From Pegoplata infirma (lineage: Eukaryota; Arthropoda; Insecta; Diptera; Anthomyiidae), in NCBI GenBank assembly GCA_963921195.1, contig OY992539.1, forward strand, positions 160,834,622 to 160,898,621: a stretch of DNA of 64,000 bases. Direction: 5' to 3'. The notes beneath the pieces were generated by a model. The model did no database searches. It was not told the DNA's origin and saw nothing but the letters and a program-made list of their open reading frames with translations. Below, in pieces: positions 37,093-48,787 of this stretch. A program made the position numbers and the translations under genes. The stretch's first letter is position 1; each line of letters begins with the position of its first letter.

Positions 37093-37871
37093 TAGACTGC
37101 CCAGAAAAAAAGCGAAGTTTTTATTTTCTTGGGGGATACCTGCAAATTTTGTTCCTTTTTGTGCAAAAAAATTTCGGTTTTTTTTTGGGATTTTTAAAAT
37201 AATATCTAGAGGTCGCGATCTCGCGTTTTATAACGATTTATTTTTTTTGAGTTTTTTATTATTTTAAATTGTTAAATATGATTAATATGATAAAATATTA
37301 ATAATTTCAGACAAAAAAAAAATTAAATTAAAAATTAAATATCGCTCATTCCATGAGATGTCTCCCAGCATCTAATCAAATGTTCTTTAATTTATTTCAA
37401 ATTTTGCACACATGAACACTATGAAGCTATTAAAATAAATCAGTTGTTAGTTCCGAGAAAATCCGTGAATTCGCGAATATATTCGCGTTCGCGAATTCGT
37501 GGATTTTCGCGAAACTAAAAACGAATTTATTTTAATTGCTCCATAGTGTACCTGTGTGCGAAATTTCAAATAAATTAAAGAACATTTTATTAGATGCTGG
37601 GAGACATCTCATGGAATGAGCGATATTTAATTTTTAATTTAATTTTTTTTTTGTCTGAAATTATTAATATTTTATCATATTAATCATATTTAACAATTTA
37701 AAATAATAAAAAACTCAAAAAAAATAAATCGTTATAAAACGCGAGATCGCGACCTCTAGATATTATTTTAAAAATCCCAAAAAAAAACCGAAATTTTTTT
37801 GCACAAAAAGGAACAAAATTTGCAGGTATCCCCTAAGAAAATAACAACTTTGTTTTTTTCTGGGCAGTCTA
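37093..37871. mobile_element. 779-bp fold-back element, hAT-like TSD
   Basis: Ends TAGACTGCCCAGAAAAAA in inverted orientation with an 8-bp TSD ATATACAT (37085-37092 and 37872-37879). Nearly a full palindrome, centred near 37482 on GCGAATATATTCGC. An inner dyad (37340-37627) carries ATCGCTCATTCCATGAGATG, related to the ends of the 29902-31660 element, which suggests an older nested insertion. The TAGACYG termini resemble the element at 17671-18577. Confidence 0.88.
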
Positions 37872-37879
37872 ATATACAT

Positions 37880-38314
37880 ATATATCATCGAAATACATTT
37901 TATTTCTTTAAATAAATAAATAAATTATAAATAAATTAAATTAAATTTAAATTATTAAACCAGCCGTAAAAAAATCGAGGATAACTTTTCGAGGCTAACT
38001 TTTTTCAAGCAAAAAAAATATCGAGGATAACTTTTCGAGGATAACGGAGCGCACGTACTTTTTTAAAAGATTGGAATAATAATTTCACAAAAAACAAATA
38101 TTTTATTTTTGACATTCGAGTTAAGCAAAACAAAACTGAAAAAAATATTCACACAGAATGATTAGCTAGTAGTGAACACAGCCAAAACTCTAGTTTTTGT
38201 TTAGTTTTGGTTGGCAACGCAGTTTTTAAATTGTATGGGAAAACTACATAGTTTTTGCCAAAAACCAAAAAAATATTCAAAAACAAGTTGTTTACGTTGG
38301 TGTAAATACCGTAT
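37880..38314. other. Non-coding AT-rich stretch with short repeats
   Basis: Contains AATAAATAAATAAA runs and three copies of TCGAGGATAACTTTTCGAGG-like text (37975-38045). No ORF with recognisable content. Confidence 0.4.
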
Positions 38315-39370
38315 AAAACAATATTTACAAATAATAACAAGCTTTTTTTTATTAATAAAATTTCTTATATCAACAAAAATATGAGTTGAGTTTACAAAAA
38401 ATACGAGTTGATTTACAAAAAAACGAGTTGATCAACTTTTACAAAAACTGACAACAATTTTTATTGAAATCAACATAAATATTTGTACACTCATAGAAAT
38501 ATCTTAGTAGAAAAATTAGTAAACCCATTGTAGATCAAGTTTTACAGAATAACGCCGTATTCAACAAAAATTAATGTTGACATCGTTGAATAATCAGTAA
38601 AGTTGAATCAACTTTTTACAACGCTTATACAGAATTCAATAGATAAATCAAAATAGAAAAAACAACCCTGTTCGTTCATTTTTTTATTAACGAGTGACGA
38701 GTGAGTTGGTAGCAATGTGAATCGTGTTTATCTCTTATAAAATTATTTTATGTGTTTGTTTTTTATAAAAATATTTATTATTATAAAAATAAATAAAAAT
38801 AGGATCTGATTTGTAAATATTTGGTAAGTTAAAAAATACATTGATTACTTTATGTATTCATACTATATTAAAACGTTTTTTGTTTTTTTTTAGGATTTTG
38901 TTTTGGTATCACCAAATAACTGGAGAATGGCTTATGAGTGCATAACATGAATAAACGAAGTGTGTGTGAAAATCTTTGTGAAAATCTTCAAATATTGCAG
39001 CTTAAAAAGCCGACGATAATACAAAAATATTGTGATTTATGCTTAATAAAAGAATATTAACAAATAACAACACGTTTTTTTATTAATAAAATTTCTTATA
39101 ATAACAAAAATATGAGTTGAATTTACAAAAAATAAGAGTTGATTTACAAAAAAACGAGTTGATCAACTTTTACAAAAACTGACAATAATTTTTATTGAAA
39201 TCAGCATAAATATTTGTAGGGTCAAAATCAACAATGATTTCTGTTGAATTTACAACGATTTTCTTTGGGAATACAATGATTTTTGGTTGAGTGTAGGGTC
39301 AAAATCAACAATGATTTCTGTTAAATTTACAACGATTTTCTTTGGGAATACAATGATTTTTGGTTGAGTG
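38315..39370 (+). mobile_element. X0 (left-truncated X element) containing X1
   Basis: X family: ends CACTCATAGAAATATCTTAG and CACTCAACCAAAAATCATTG, TA target sites, so Tc1/mariner-like in TSD type. X1 (38488-39293) is complete and flanked by TA at 38486-38487 and 39294-39295. Removing it joins the X0 text on either side (ATAAATATTTG and GGGTCAAAATCAAC). X0 ends at 39370 and is followed by TA and then Y-element sequence. X0 lacks its left terminus. No transposase ORF. Confidence 0.85.
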
Positions 39371-40317
39371 TACTTCGTCGGTTGTAGCACAGACCATATA
39401 GACATGCAACACGAGTGCTTATTTTGGTACTTTCAATATGGACGCATACAAAATACTACTAAATTTACTTCTCTGCCTAGAATACGTGTACCTGTACGTG
39501 TGAGTTTTTACCATAGGGGTGAAACGAACAAGTTGCGCATATGTGTATGTATTAGTGACGGCACGCGCGTGTAACTTTTGACGTTTCATACAAAACGTAA
39601 ACAAACAACAAAAATACCAATGCAAAAGCTCACACGTACAGGCACACGTATTCTAGGCAGAGAAGTAAATTTAGTAGTATTTTGTATGCGTCCATATTGA
39701 AAGTACCAAAATAAGTACTCGTGTTGCATGTCTATATGGTCTGTGGTTTTTACATTTGTATTTTCGTTGTTTGTTTATGTTTTGTATGAAACGTCAAAAG
39801 TTACACGCGCGTGCCGTCACTAATACATACACGCAAAAAAAATCTGTGTCGGAGTGAGCAAAAATCTGGCATAATTTTACCAAGAATATGCTAAAACTAC
39901 AACCGACGAAGTAGTTTTCGTAATTTAGCCAAAACACTTATGTAAACAATTTTGAAGAAAATGCTAATGCTATTTAAGCAAAAACTTGGTAAAATATACC
40001 AAAAGAAATATGGTGAAATATACCAAAATTATTAGAAAAGGTGACTAAAAATAATGCTAAAAATTTCCACATTTATGCTAAAATAAATTTTCTATAAAAT
40101 TTTTGTAAAAATTTGTATATTTGTTGAATTTAAAATTTTCACAGAATAAATCCAAATTAATATAATGTTGTGTAGGATTTTATTTACCACCGACCAACTG
40201 ACCCTTTATGTACAATTTTCTCCAGTGACTGCTGCCTACGCTTTTTCTTGAAGTGAAGGATCCGCTATAGCTTCACGAATTTATTTAAAAGCATCCTGTA
40301 AATATAGAAAATTATTA

Positions 40318-40469
40318 AGGTACCTACAGACGACGCAATATTATGTACAAAATGTAATTATATTGATCGTGTGTGGGTAAGATTGACCATTGTACAATCG
40401 TCAATCTTACCCACACACGGTCAATATAATTGCATATTGTACATAATATTGCGTCGTCTGTATGTACCT
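40318..40469. mobile_element. Palindromic MITE (Harbinger-like), copy 2
   Basis: 152 bp with ends AGGTACCTACAGACGACG and AGGTACATACAGACGACG, and TTA flanks at 40315-40317 and 40470-40472. The empty site is preserved in Y2 and Y3 (AAATTATTACAAAACA). A 3-bp TWA TSD is characteristic of PIF/Harbinger elements. Confidence 0.88.
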
Positions 40470-40661
40470 TTACAAAACATAAATTTTTAATTTAAAAAAC
40501 TAGTAAACCCCATTGGTCTTTTGGTTAGGAGGAACACTTTGTGATTCCATTTGTAACTCATCAAAACAGGTCTGGACTCCATTGGCTTTGCTATTCAAAT
40601 GAGTTTTTAGGTTTTAATTTTATAACTAAAGGGAGGACTGGTGCCCACGCTCATTATTGTA

Positions 40662-42639
40662 CACTCATAGAAATATCTTAGTAGAAAAATTAGTAAACCC
40701 ATTGTAGATCAAGTTTTACAGAATATTGCCGTATTCAACAAAAATTAATGTTGATATCGTTGAATAATCAGTAAAGTTGAATCAACTCTTTACAACGCTT
40801 ATACAGAATTCAATTGATAAAACCAAAAACGAAAAAACAACCCTGTTCGTTCATTTTTGTATTATCAAGTTGGTAGCAATGCATTGCAATGTGAAATTTG
40901 TTTGTCTCTTATAAAATTATTTTATGTGTTTGTTTCTTATAAAAATATTTAATATTATAAAAATAAATAAAAATAGGATCTGATGATCAGATTCTGATCT
41001 GTAAATATTTGGTAAGTAATAAAATACATTGGTTACTTTTTGTATTCATACACTCAACCAAAAATCATTGTATTCCCAAAGAAAATCGTTGTAAATTCAA
41101 CAGAAATAATTGTTGATTTTGACCCTACAAATATTTATGTTGATTTCAATAAAAATTGTTGTCAGTTTTTGTAAAAGTTGATCAACTCGTTTTTTTGTTA
41201 ATCAACTCGTATTTTATGTAAATTCAACTCATATTTTTGTTAATATAAGAAATTTTATTATTAAAAAAAAAGCTTGTTGTTGTTTGTAAATATTCTTTTA
41301 TTAAGTATAAATCACAATATTTTTTTTATTTCCGGCTTTTTAAGCTGCAATATTTGAAGATTTTCACACACACTTCGTTTATTCATGTTATGCACCCATT
41401 AGCCATTCTCTAATTATCTGATGATACCAAAACAAAATCCTAAAAAAAACAAAAAACGTTTTAATATAGTATGAACACATAAAGTAATCAATGTATTTTA
41501 TTACTTACCAAATATTTACAGATCAGATCCTATTTTTATTTATTTTTCTAATATTAAATAATTTTATAAGATACAATCCATAGAAAAGATTAGAAGGTAC
41601 GCAGTGTTGTATTTGATGTATTTTCCAATATGGTGGCAAAATGCTTGTTCTTCCTCATCTCACACGTATTTAATATCAAATTAGATTCTTTGTTTATAAA
41701 AAATGGAATTTGTCTTTTATTTAATTAAATTTATTATTAATTTTGATTTATTCAACGTTTTTTTAAAGATAATACGCACTATTGATAGTTTAAAACTTTT
41801 TTTTCTCTTTTGTTGTTTGCTTTGTTGTTGTTCTCCTTTATGTTGCATTGTTTTTATTAAACGTCAAAAGTTACATAATGTGCTGTCACAAATACTTATT
41901 CAAGCGAAATACGACTCTGTTTCATTTCTATTTTTTCTATGATACAAACACATTAAATAATTTTATAAGAGACATTTCACATTGCTACCAACTCACTCGT
42001 TCACTCGTTATAATAAAAAAAAAAACGAACGAACAGGGTTGTTTTTTCTTTTTTGTTTTATCTATTGAATTCTGTAGAAGCCATTGTAATAGTTGAAACA
42101 AGTATACTGATTATTCAACATTAATATTTGTTGAATACGGCATTATTCTGTAAAACTTGATCTACAATGGGTTTACTAATTTTTCTACTAAGATATTTCT
42201 ATGAGTGTACTATATTATATTTTTTTTTTTTGTTTTTTTTAAGGTTTTTGATTTGGTGTCATTAGAAAACTGGAGAATGGCTTACGAGTACATAACATAA
42301 ATAAACGAAGTGTGTGTGAAAATCTCATGTTGAAATATTGCAGCTTAAAAAGCCGGTGATAATTCTAAAAAATATTGTGATTTTTACTTAATAAAAGAAT
42401 ATTAACAAATAACAACAAGCTTTTTTTATTAATAAAATTTCTTATATCAACAAAAATATGAGTTGAGTTTACAAAAAATACGAGTTGATTTACAAAAAAA
42501 CGAGTTGATCAACTTTTACAAAAACTGACAACAATTTTTATTGAAATCAACATAAATATTTGTAGGGTCAAAATCAACAATGATTTCTGTTGAATTTACA
42601 ACGATTTTCTTTGGGAATACAATGATTTTTGGTTGAGTG
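40662..42639 (+). mobile_element. X2 element interrupted by X3 of the same family
   Basis: X2 runs 40662-41048 plus 42210-42639 and is flanked by TA (40660-40661, 42640-42641) inside Y1. The break joins to TGTATTCATACTATATT, the uninterrupted text seen in X1 (near 38858-38872). Confidence 0.9.
41051..42207 (-). mobile_element. X3 element inserted in X2 in reverse orientation
   Basis: Starts CACTCAACCAAAAATCATTG and ends with the inverted CACTCATAGAAATATC, with TA at 41049-41050 and 42208-42209. It is longer than X1 because about 400 bp is added at 41555-41957, bounded by a repeat of AAATAATTTTATAAGA. The added part contains CGTCAAAAGTTACA, also found in Q. Confidence 0.88.
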
Positions 42640-43586
42640 TAGCGAAGGATTCGCCATAGCTTCAAAAATTTATTTAGCAGTACCCTGTAAAAATAGAAAA
42701 TTATTACCAAACACTAATTTTTAACTAAAAATCTATTAAACCTTATTGGTGTCTTCGGAATAGGGATATACTCACTTTATCATTCCATTTGTAATTCATT
42801 GAAACAAACGTCTGGGACTCCATTGGTTTTGCTAAATGAATGGTGTTTTAAGTTATGCCAACAAAATTAACTTTAGCATTTTTTTATCTTACATTTATTT
42901 ATCTTTTAAAAAACTAATTATTTATTTTTATTTATTAATTTATTTTAATTTGATTTATCAATTTCCTTTTTACGTTTTTATAACACAAAAAAATAAACGA
43001 TGCACGCACACAAAAATACAAAATGAAGATGGCGGTCTGTATTTGTTTTTTTTTTTTGTTTTCTTTCGATTAATTTTTGTGCAAGTAATTTGCGTTATTG
43101 TGCAAGCTACTTGGTTATTTTACATAAAAAACTAATTATGTTACTTTAACATCGACAAGCATAATTTTAGCAAAAATTTGGTAAAAAATTTTTTTTGGTA
43201 TGAAAAAAGTTTTACCAAGTAGGATTGCTCAATCTGACACAGATTTTTTTTTTTGCGTGTACACATGTGCGAAACTTATTCGTTTCACCCCTATGGTTGT
43301 AGTTTTAGCATATTTTTGGTAAAATTATGCCAGATTTTTGCTCACTCCGACACATATTTTTTTTGCGTGTAGCAGACTTTTTCAACCCTACTTTAAAGAA
43401 CTAAAATTAACGAACTATATCAACCGGTCAAGTTAAGAGTAAGTGAATAGTTCAATTGAGCTAGTTCTTTCGTGAACGACACAACTCTAGTTCGATGTTT
43501 ATTTAAAAATTCAGGATGTTTTTAAAAATGCAAGTAATTTTTAACAAAGTATAAGTTTTATTATTTGTTATATTTTTGTCTAATAG

Positions 43587-43788
43587 ATTTTATGTTGCCA
43601 ATGGAGTTTTGTTGACTGTTGTTGTGATTTTTGGGCTTGCATTGTACATACTCCGACAATACTTAAGATCAAGAAAATTAAAATTAGGAACTCGTAATAC
43701 AAACGTAAATATTGGAATATTTCATCCTTACTGCAATGCTGGTGGTGGAGGAGAACGTGTCTTATGGTGTGCTGTAAGATCCTTGCAG
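43587..43788 (+). CDS. ALG11: Internal exon of ALG11, GDP-Man:Man3GlcNAc2-PP-dolichol alpha-1,2-mannosyltransferase
   Basis: The exon encodes an N-terminal membrane segment ([20 protein letters not shown], then a basic RSRKLK) and the near-invariant ALG11 signature [20 protein letters not shown], the glycine-rich donor-nucleotide region of this GT4-type enzyme. ALG11 adds the fourth and fifth mannoses to the dolichol-linked N-glycan precursor on the cytosolic face of the ER. The acceptor is a T-rich tract ending TAATAG (43586). The donor is TTGCAG|GTAATA at 43788/43789. The exon starts in phase after two bases of a codon and ends on a codon boundary, giving 67 full codons. No in-frame ATG precedes the membrane segment, so an upstream exon is needed. 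I could not find it or any downstream exon. Upstream is the 38-43 kb nest; a MITE lies 160 bp downstream. Confidence 0.88.
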
Positions 43789-43950
43789 GTAATATAAACT
43801 TCAAAGTATTGCTATTTCTCGCTAGGGTAAAGGCAGCCATACATTTTTGCATCGATGAACAATGTATTTTTCTCGTGTATGGGGCGGTCGGCGTCATAAG
43901 ACCAGAATATCGAAATGACTCCCAGCATATTAAAACTGTGTATCGCCTAA

Positions 43951-44090
43951 AGGTACCTACAGACGACGCAATATTATGCACAATATTTTTGACGTTTACC
44001 CACAAATGGCATACATCAAAATACTGTATAAAACATTGAAGCGAAAAAAATACATGCAGATTGTATATAATATTGAATCGTCTGTAGAGG
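43951..44090. mobile_element. Palindromic MITE (Harbinger-like), copy 3, diverged
   Basis: Left end AGGTACCTACAGACGACGCA as in copy 2; right end ATTGAATCGTCTGTAGAGGAA. The central part is replaced by unrelated sequence. It lies in the intron just after the ALG11 exon. Right boundary and TSD are uncertain. Confidence 0.65.
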
Positions 44091-44255
44091 AATTTAGTGG
44101 TCTTTCCTGAGTTGTGTGAACTTCTTACTTTGGTGGGGTAACGCCCTCTTTCGAGTGGTTAAGTTTAAAGTTAAAAAGTTTTTCTTAAATATCTTAAAAA
44201 GTACCTTTACCCTTTATATCTTTATTGTTTGAAGAGTTAGAGAGTCAAATAAAAG

Positions 44256-44537
44256 CCCAGTTGGCAAAATAAAATCACACCTGACAAACTGCTGACTCTC
44301 CCTTTATGAAATCGCTGAAATCTTCATACAATTTTTCAAAATGTCATCAATGACATGTCAGCAGTTGGTCAGCAGTGTCCACCAGTATCGGTGGCCACTA
44401 ACAATTCGTTTAAACAAACGCTGACCAACTGCTGACATGTCATTGATGACATTTTGAAAAATTGTATGAAGATGTCAGCAATTTTATAAAGGGAGAGTCA
44501 GCAGTATGTCAGGTGTGATTTTTTTTGCCGACTGGGA
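44256..44537. mobile_element. 282-bp palindromic MITE
   Basis: Ends CCCAGTTGGCAAAA and CCCAGTCGGCAAAA. Long inverted arms share ATCACACCTGACA, CTGCTGACTCTCCCTTTAT, TTTTTCAAAATGTCATCAAT and GACATGTCAGCAGTTGGTCA. It interrupts an old dispersed repeat. TSD not clear. Confidence 0.82.
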
Positions 44538-46668
44538 GGGCATAAATAAAGTTTACCGAACTTTAAAAAATATATGACCTTAATCCTTGGAGTGTTAGAT
44601 ATTGAGTGTGGGGTTTAAACTCGTGGGGACGTACCCCGATTGGGAGGGGCAGGGGTTTAACTTTAAAGTAGTGCTCTTAAATATTTTAGAAACTACTATT
44701 CCGATGTAGTTCAAGGCATAAATAAAGTTTACCGAACTTTGTTTAGATAAAAAAAAAAACATATATGAGGAGTTCCGGCTAAGACTTAAATTTTGAGGTA
44801 AAAAAGATTTGATTTTTGTTTTGATGGCACATCGATGAAAGTTGGCATAAATATTAGAAGCTATTTAAGAATAAGAAACTCGTTCGCATCAATTAAATCG
44901 CGCAAGGGGGTCAAAAGTTATGGCGGTTTTAAGATTTAGCGGTTTTAAAAAATCTTAAAAATATTTTAAATATTTTTTTTCTACACATTTGTTGCATGCG
45001 TTATTAAAACATGCCAGGATATATTATTTTTTCTAAAATATATGATATAAATTTAACCCTTTAATGACCAAACGATTTAAAAAAAAAAATATCTAAGTAC
45101 CTAAAATCGCGGTTAATTCGCGGTAAAAGAAAAGTTTCACAATTTTTTATAACATATTAAGTCAATGCGCGTTGGTATTACTGAAAAAAAAATTACGGAA
45201 AATCGTATCATTGAACCAGTGTTTAAAAAAATCGGTGATGCTTTTTTATAACAAGAAAATTTAATATGGTCCAAAAAATCTATAATCATCAAAATTTTTT
45301 AACTCGCCTCTGATTTTATGATGACACATCAAGTGGGCTTTCATTTAAAAAAAATTCATCCGATTTCGTGTAAAGCCTTGGATGTGCCAGATCAAAACAG
45401 GTTTAGATAAAATCATCGCGCTTTCCGCTCAGAATGGCTTAAAGTAAAAAGTCAAAAAGCAAATCAGTTCTACTCGTTAAGGCACGTCTTTTGGTGTATT
45501 GAAATGAACATGATGCATTAATTGCTACTAAAAAAAAATTGGAAACAGATTTGCAAATTTCGCACAATTTTCAAAAATGCCATAAAATTTTTGCAATTTA
45601 TTTTTTATAAACCCGCCAGTGATTTTTTTATGTAAACTCCTAAAAAACTCGGTTTACGCAATAGTCCACCAAATTTGGAATGAAACCGCGAATGTGCCTC
45701 GCAAAAAACTGGTATTTTAAAAAAATTACGTTTTTTCTTTCGAACTTTGATCTCCTGAAATTCCTCAACTATTCATGGCACGTTAACGGGATTAATTCCA
45801 AAATGTTAAGAATTACAACAGCTACCAACTCTAGTTCAACTTTTTTCATTTTATAGAGGGGGCCGAAATCCCTGATCAAAAAACCTCGAAAATTTAAAAA
45901 CTCTTAATTTTTGGTTTCAAAACTCAACCGTCTTATAACTTCTTACCAAGCATCTATTAAGCCAATATTAAAATAATCTCTTATATGTACTGACTTTGTG
46001 TTATGCCGGAAAAGATTGAAATATAAGGAGAACTTAAAAAAAAAAGCGAAAGAAGATAAAAACTATGGATTATTTCAAGCCATTTTTATCGATTTTTCTA
46101 CTTTAACCCTCTGTAACTTTTACAGATAAAGTGGGGTAATCCTTAAACATTGCTCAGTGATGGTTCAAGGTCTTGTTTACACAACTGCATTTACAGTTTT
46201 TCTAAATTCCAAAAACTGCCGGTTTTTTTAAACATTTATTTCAGTTTCACTGAGTTGAAATTTAAAAAAGATTTCATGATATATAACCTTAATCCTTGAA
46301 CTGTTAGATTTCGAGTGTGGTGATCAAACCCGTAGGCCGTAGGGACGTACCCCGTTTGAGAGGGGCAAAGGTTTAAAGTTAAAATAATTTTTCTTGAAAA
46401 TTTAAAAAAACCTCTTATCCGATCAAGACGGTTATGGTATGATTCGAAAGGTAATGTAACATGATGTAGTTTAATTAACCATTTAAGCGACAAAAATTGA
46501 TTTTTAAAAATTTTAACTATACTTTTTTTTTATAAAATGCTTAATATCTCAAAATTGCACGTATGTACATATATAAACATTTTTGTTTGTCTATATATGT
46601 AGGCTTGTAGCCAAGACCTCAAGCTTAAATTTGCGCTAAAAAACGGCGCTGTAACTTTTTTTAAACTT
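44538..46668. other. About 2.1 kb of non-coding AT-rich sequence
   Basis: Diverged dispersed repeats: GGGACGTACCCCGWTTG with AGGGGCA at 44627 and 46343, and GGCATAAATAAAGTTTACCG at 44540 and 44713. No ORF with recognisable motifs and no next ALG11 exon seen. Confidence 0.45.
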
Positions 46669-48142
46669 CCCAGGCAGAAAAATACATACGGGCCAGATCT
46701 GGCAAAGTACCTAATAAGGTACCCAGCCAGAAATTGCCAACCGTACCAAAAAAAAAGTACTGGCAAAGCAATTAATTTTTTGTATAGCAAGCTCTTTTTA
46801 GTAAAGTACTTGGTTTCACCGAATAAAGTACTTTGCTAGTACTTTTTTAACAAACTAAAGGCGGTTTATTTATTTAAAATATTTTTTTTAATAATTTAAT
46901 TAAAATTTGACATTTTATTTGAAAACACTTAATTATGTTATAAAGTTATGACTATGGTGTCATTATCAAATTTAGTATGAATACATTTTGATTCTACTAT
47001 GTAGATACTGATTTCAATGTTATTTTTATCAAATTTGTTTAACATTGTAGAGTCCTATTTCTCTTGATGGTAGTGGAAATTTAAAAAAATCGCTACATTC
47101 AATGAAAATATTGCCCTTCAAAAATGTATCATCACATTTGTATTTAGACAGGTTTCTATTAAGAAGATTTAACAATAAATTCGCGGATTTCTTCATTTTT
47201 TTACGTTTTTGCGGAATTAGCCCCTAAATTGGCCTTTGTTAAAAAACTTGCTTATACCATCATGTTGAATTTTATCATCATGTTGTATGTGGCAGCACCA
47301 TTTTTCGATATAATTTAAGGGTCCATCTTTAAGTTTATAATGTGGGAACCTTACAGAATTAACTGACCAAAAATCATTTTTTTGGACAAATTTTTTGTCA
47401 GTTATTTGTTAAAAGTTACCACATTATATAGTTTAAGATGGACCCTTAAGTCATCCTGTAAAATGATTCTGCCATAAAAAAAAGTTTTTCGCGATTTTTA
47501 ACATGATGGTCTATATCACATAGATGTTTTTTGTTCACTATTCGTAGTGTTAGTGATGCCTTTATGATCCACTAAAAGCAAGTTTTTTTATCAAATACCA
47601 ATTTAGAGGTTTATTTCGTGAGAACCTCGAAAAATGAAGAAATTCGCGAATTTAAGGGCTTAAGATGAATAGCTTTAAACCAAATTTGCATAAGAAGTCA
47701 AGAAAACTGTAACATGCATCGAAAAACGGAGTACGCCATTCGACTCAGCATGGCTCAAATAGTTGGAAATGTTGGTCATACCTCATATTTTCTATAATAG
47801 TGGTCACTTTTGTCATGCTGTGTAATTAATATATAATTTATTTAAAATAGAAAAAAAAGATTTCTAATGTACGAATTATTAAATAAAAAAATTATTTTAT
47901 TAAATACATTTTTAATTTTGTAATGGATTGTTTTAGTTAAAAAGCTATTTTAAAAATTCTCCGATAGTACTTTTTAAAGTATAGGGAAAGCGCTTTTAAA
48001 AGTACTTTGCCACTACTAAATGGTGTTATCATTTAGCATCTTAGCAAGTACTAAAAACCCAAAAAAAGGTACTTTGCCAGTATTAATACTACCTTTTTAG
48101 ATACTTTGCCAGATCTGGCCCGTATGTATTTTTCTGCCTGGG
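46669..48142. mobile_element. Z1 element
   Basis: Ends CCCAGGCAGAAAAATACATA and its inverse near 48122-48142; subterminal GCCAGATCTGGCAAAG is itself a dyad. TA follows the right end, but the left flank (TT) does not show a TSD. It contains an internal imperfect palindrome (about 47175-47655) and a 55-codon minus-strand ORF (47029-47196). Related to Z2 at 60977-61811. Confidence 0.75.
47029..47196 (-). CDS. 55-codon ORF in Z1, likely C-terminal remnant of a transposon or captured protein
   Basis: ATG at 47196 to a TGA stop at 47029. It encodes a short acidic-aromatic peptide with DDTFLKGNIFIECSDFFKFP and an end near GLYNVKQI. Codon-level similarity to 50605-50823 continues to the stop region, which suggests a real protein tail rather than chance. 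I do not recognise the family, and no catalytic motif is visible. The 5' half overlaps one arm of the internal palindrome, so the ATG may not be a genuine start. Confidence 0.4.
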   Translation of the reverse strand: MKKSANLLLNLLNRNLSKYKCDDTFLKGNIFIECSDFFKFPLPSREIGLYNVKQI

Positions 48143-48787
48143 TAGTATTAATACTGGCAAAGTACATTTTTTTTTTGGGTTTTTAGTACTTGCTAAGATG
48201 CTAAATGATAACACCATTTAGTAGTGGCAAAGTACTTTTAAAAGCGCTTTCCCTATACTTTAAAAAGTACTATCGGAGAATTTTTAAAATAGCTTTTTAA
48301 CTAAAACAATCCATTACAAAATTAAAAATGTATACATTTTTTATTTTTATTAAAAATGTATACATTTTTAATTTTGTAATGGATTGTTTTAGTTAAAAAG
48401 CTATTTTAAAAATTCTCGGATAGTACTTTTTAAAGTATAGGGAAAGCGCTTTTAAAAGTACTTTGCCACTACTAAATGGTGTTATCATTTAGCATCTTAG
48501 CAAGTACTAAAAACCCAAAAAAAGGTACTTTGCCAGTATTAATACTACCTTTTTAGATACTTTGCCAGATCTGGCCCGTATGTATTTTTCTGCCTGGGTA
48601 GTATTAATACTGGCAAAGTACATTTTTTTTTGGGTTTTTAGTACTTGCTAAGATGCTTAATGATAACACCATTTAGTAGTGGCAAAGTACTTTTAAAAGC
48701 GCTTTCCATGTACTTTAAAAAGTACTATCCGAGAATTTTTAAAATAGCTTTTTAACTAAAACAATCCATTACAAAATTAAAAATGTA
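47904..48787. repeat. Two tandem palindromes built from the Z1 right end
   Basis: Order forward (47904-48092), spacer (48093-48142), reverse (48143-48335), then forward (about 48352-48550), spacer, reverse (about 48600-48787). Each palindrome has the same ~50-bp spacer containing the Z end TTTTTCTGCCTGGG. Arms carry TTAGCAAGTACTAAAAACCC and GGAAAGCGCTTTTAAAAGTA, with very few differences between copies. Confidence 0.88.

Larger units (their letters stand above)
39830..43259 (+). mobile_element. Y1: Y-family TA element carrying two nested insertions
   Basis: Y ends are CACGCAAAAAAAATCTGTGT and its inverted counterpart, flanked by TA (39828-39829, 43260-43261). The interior matches Y2 (51293-52569) and Y3 (59085-60417). 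Y1 is expanded by the MITE at 40318-40469 and by X2 at 40662-42639. Subtracting both leaves about 1.3 kb, the length of Y2 and Y3. Confidence 0.88.
39388..43294. mobile_element. Q: composite inverted-repeat insertion with 8-bp TSD
   Basis: Flanked by GGTTGTAG at 39380-39387 and 43295-43302, both within an older Y copy (Y0, which ends at 43369 with GCGTG then TA). The internal order is a (39388-39506), b (39507-39618), a inverted (39620-39752), b inverted (39753-43294). The last segment is interrupted by Y1. Example pairs: CACAGACCATATAGACATGC with its complement ending at 39748, and CCATAGGGGTGAAACGAA with CGTTTCACCCCTATGG near 43295. No convincing ORF. Confidence 0.7.

Noticed and set aside
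43380..43540. Upstream ALG11 exon
   Set aside because: No ATG-led frame with a matching phase and donor could be found; the text looks like repeat sequence.
43580..44005. Minus-strand 141-codon frame across the ALG11 exon
   Set aside because: It overlaps the ALG11 coding exon antisense and runs into a MITE; no motif.
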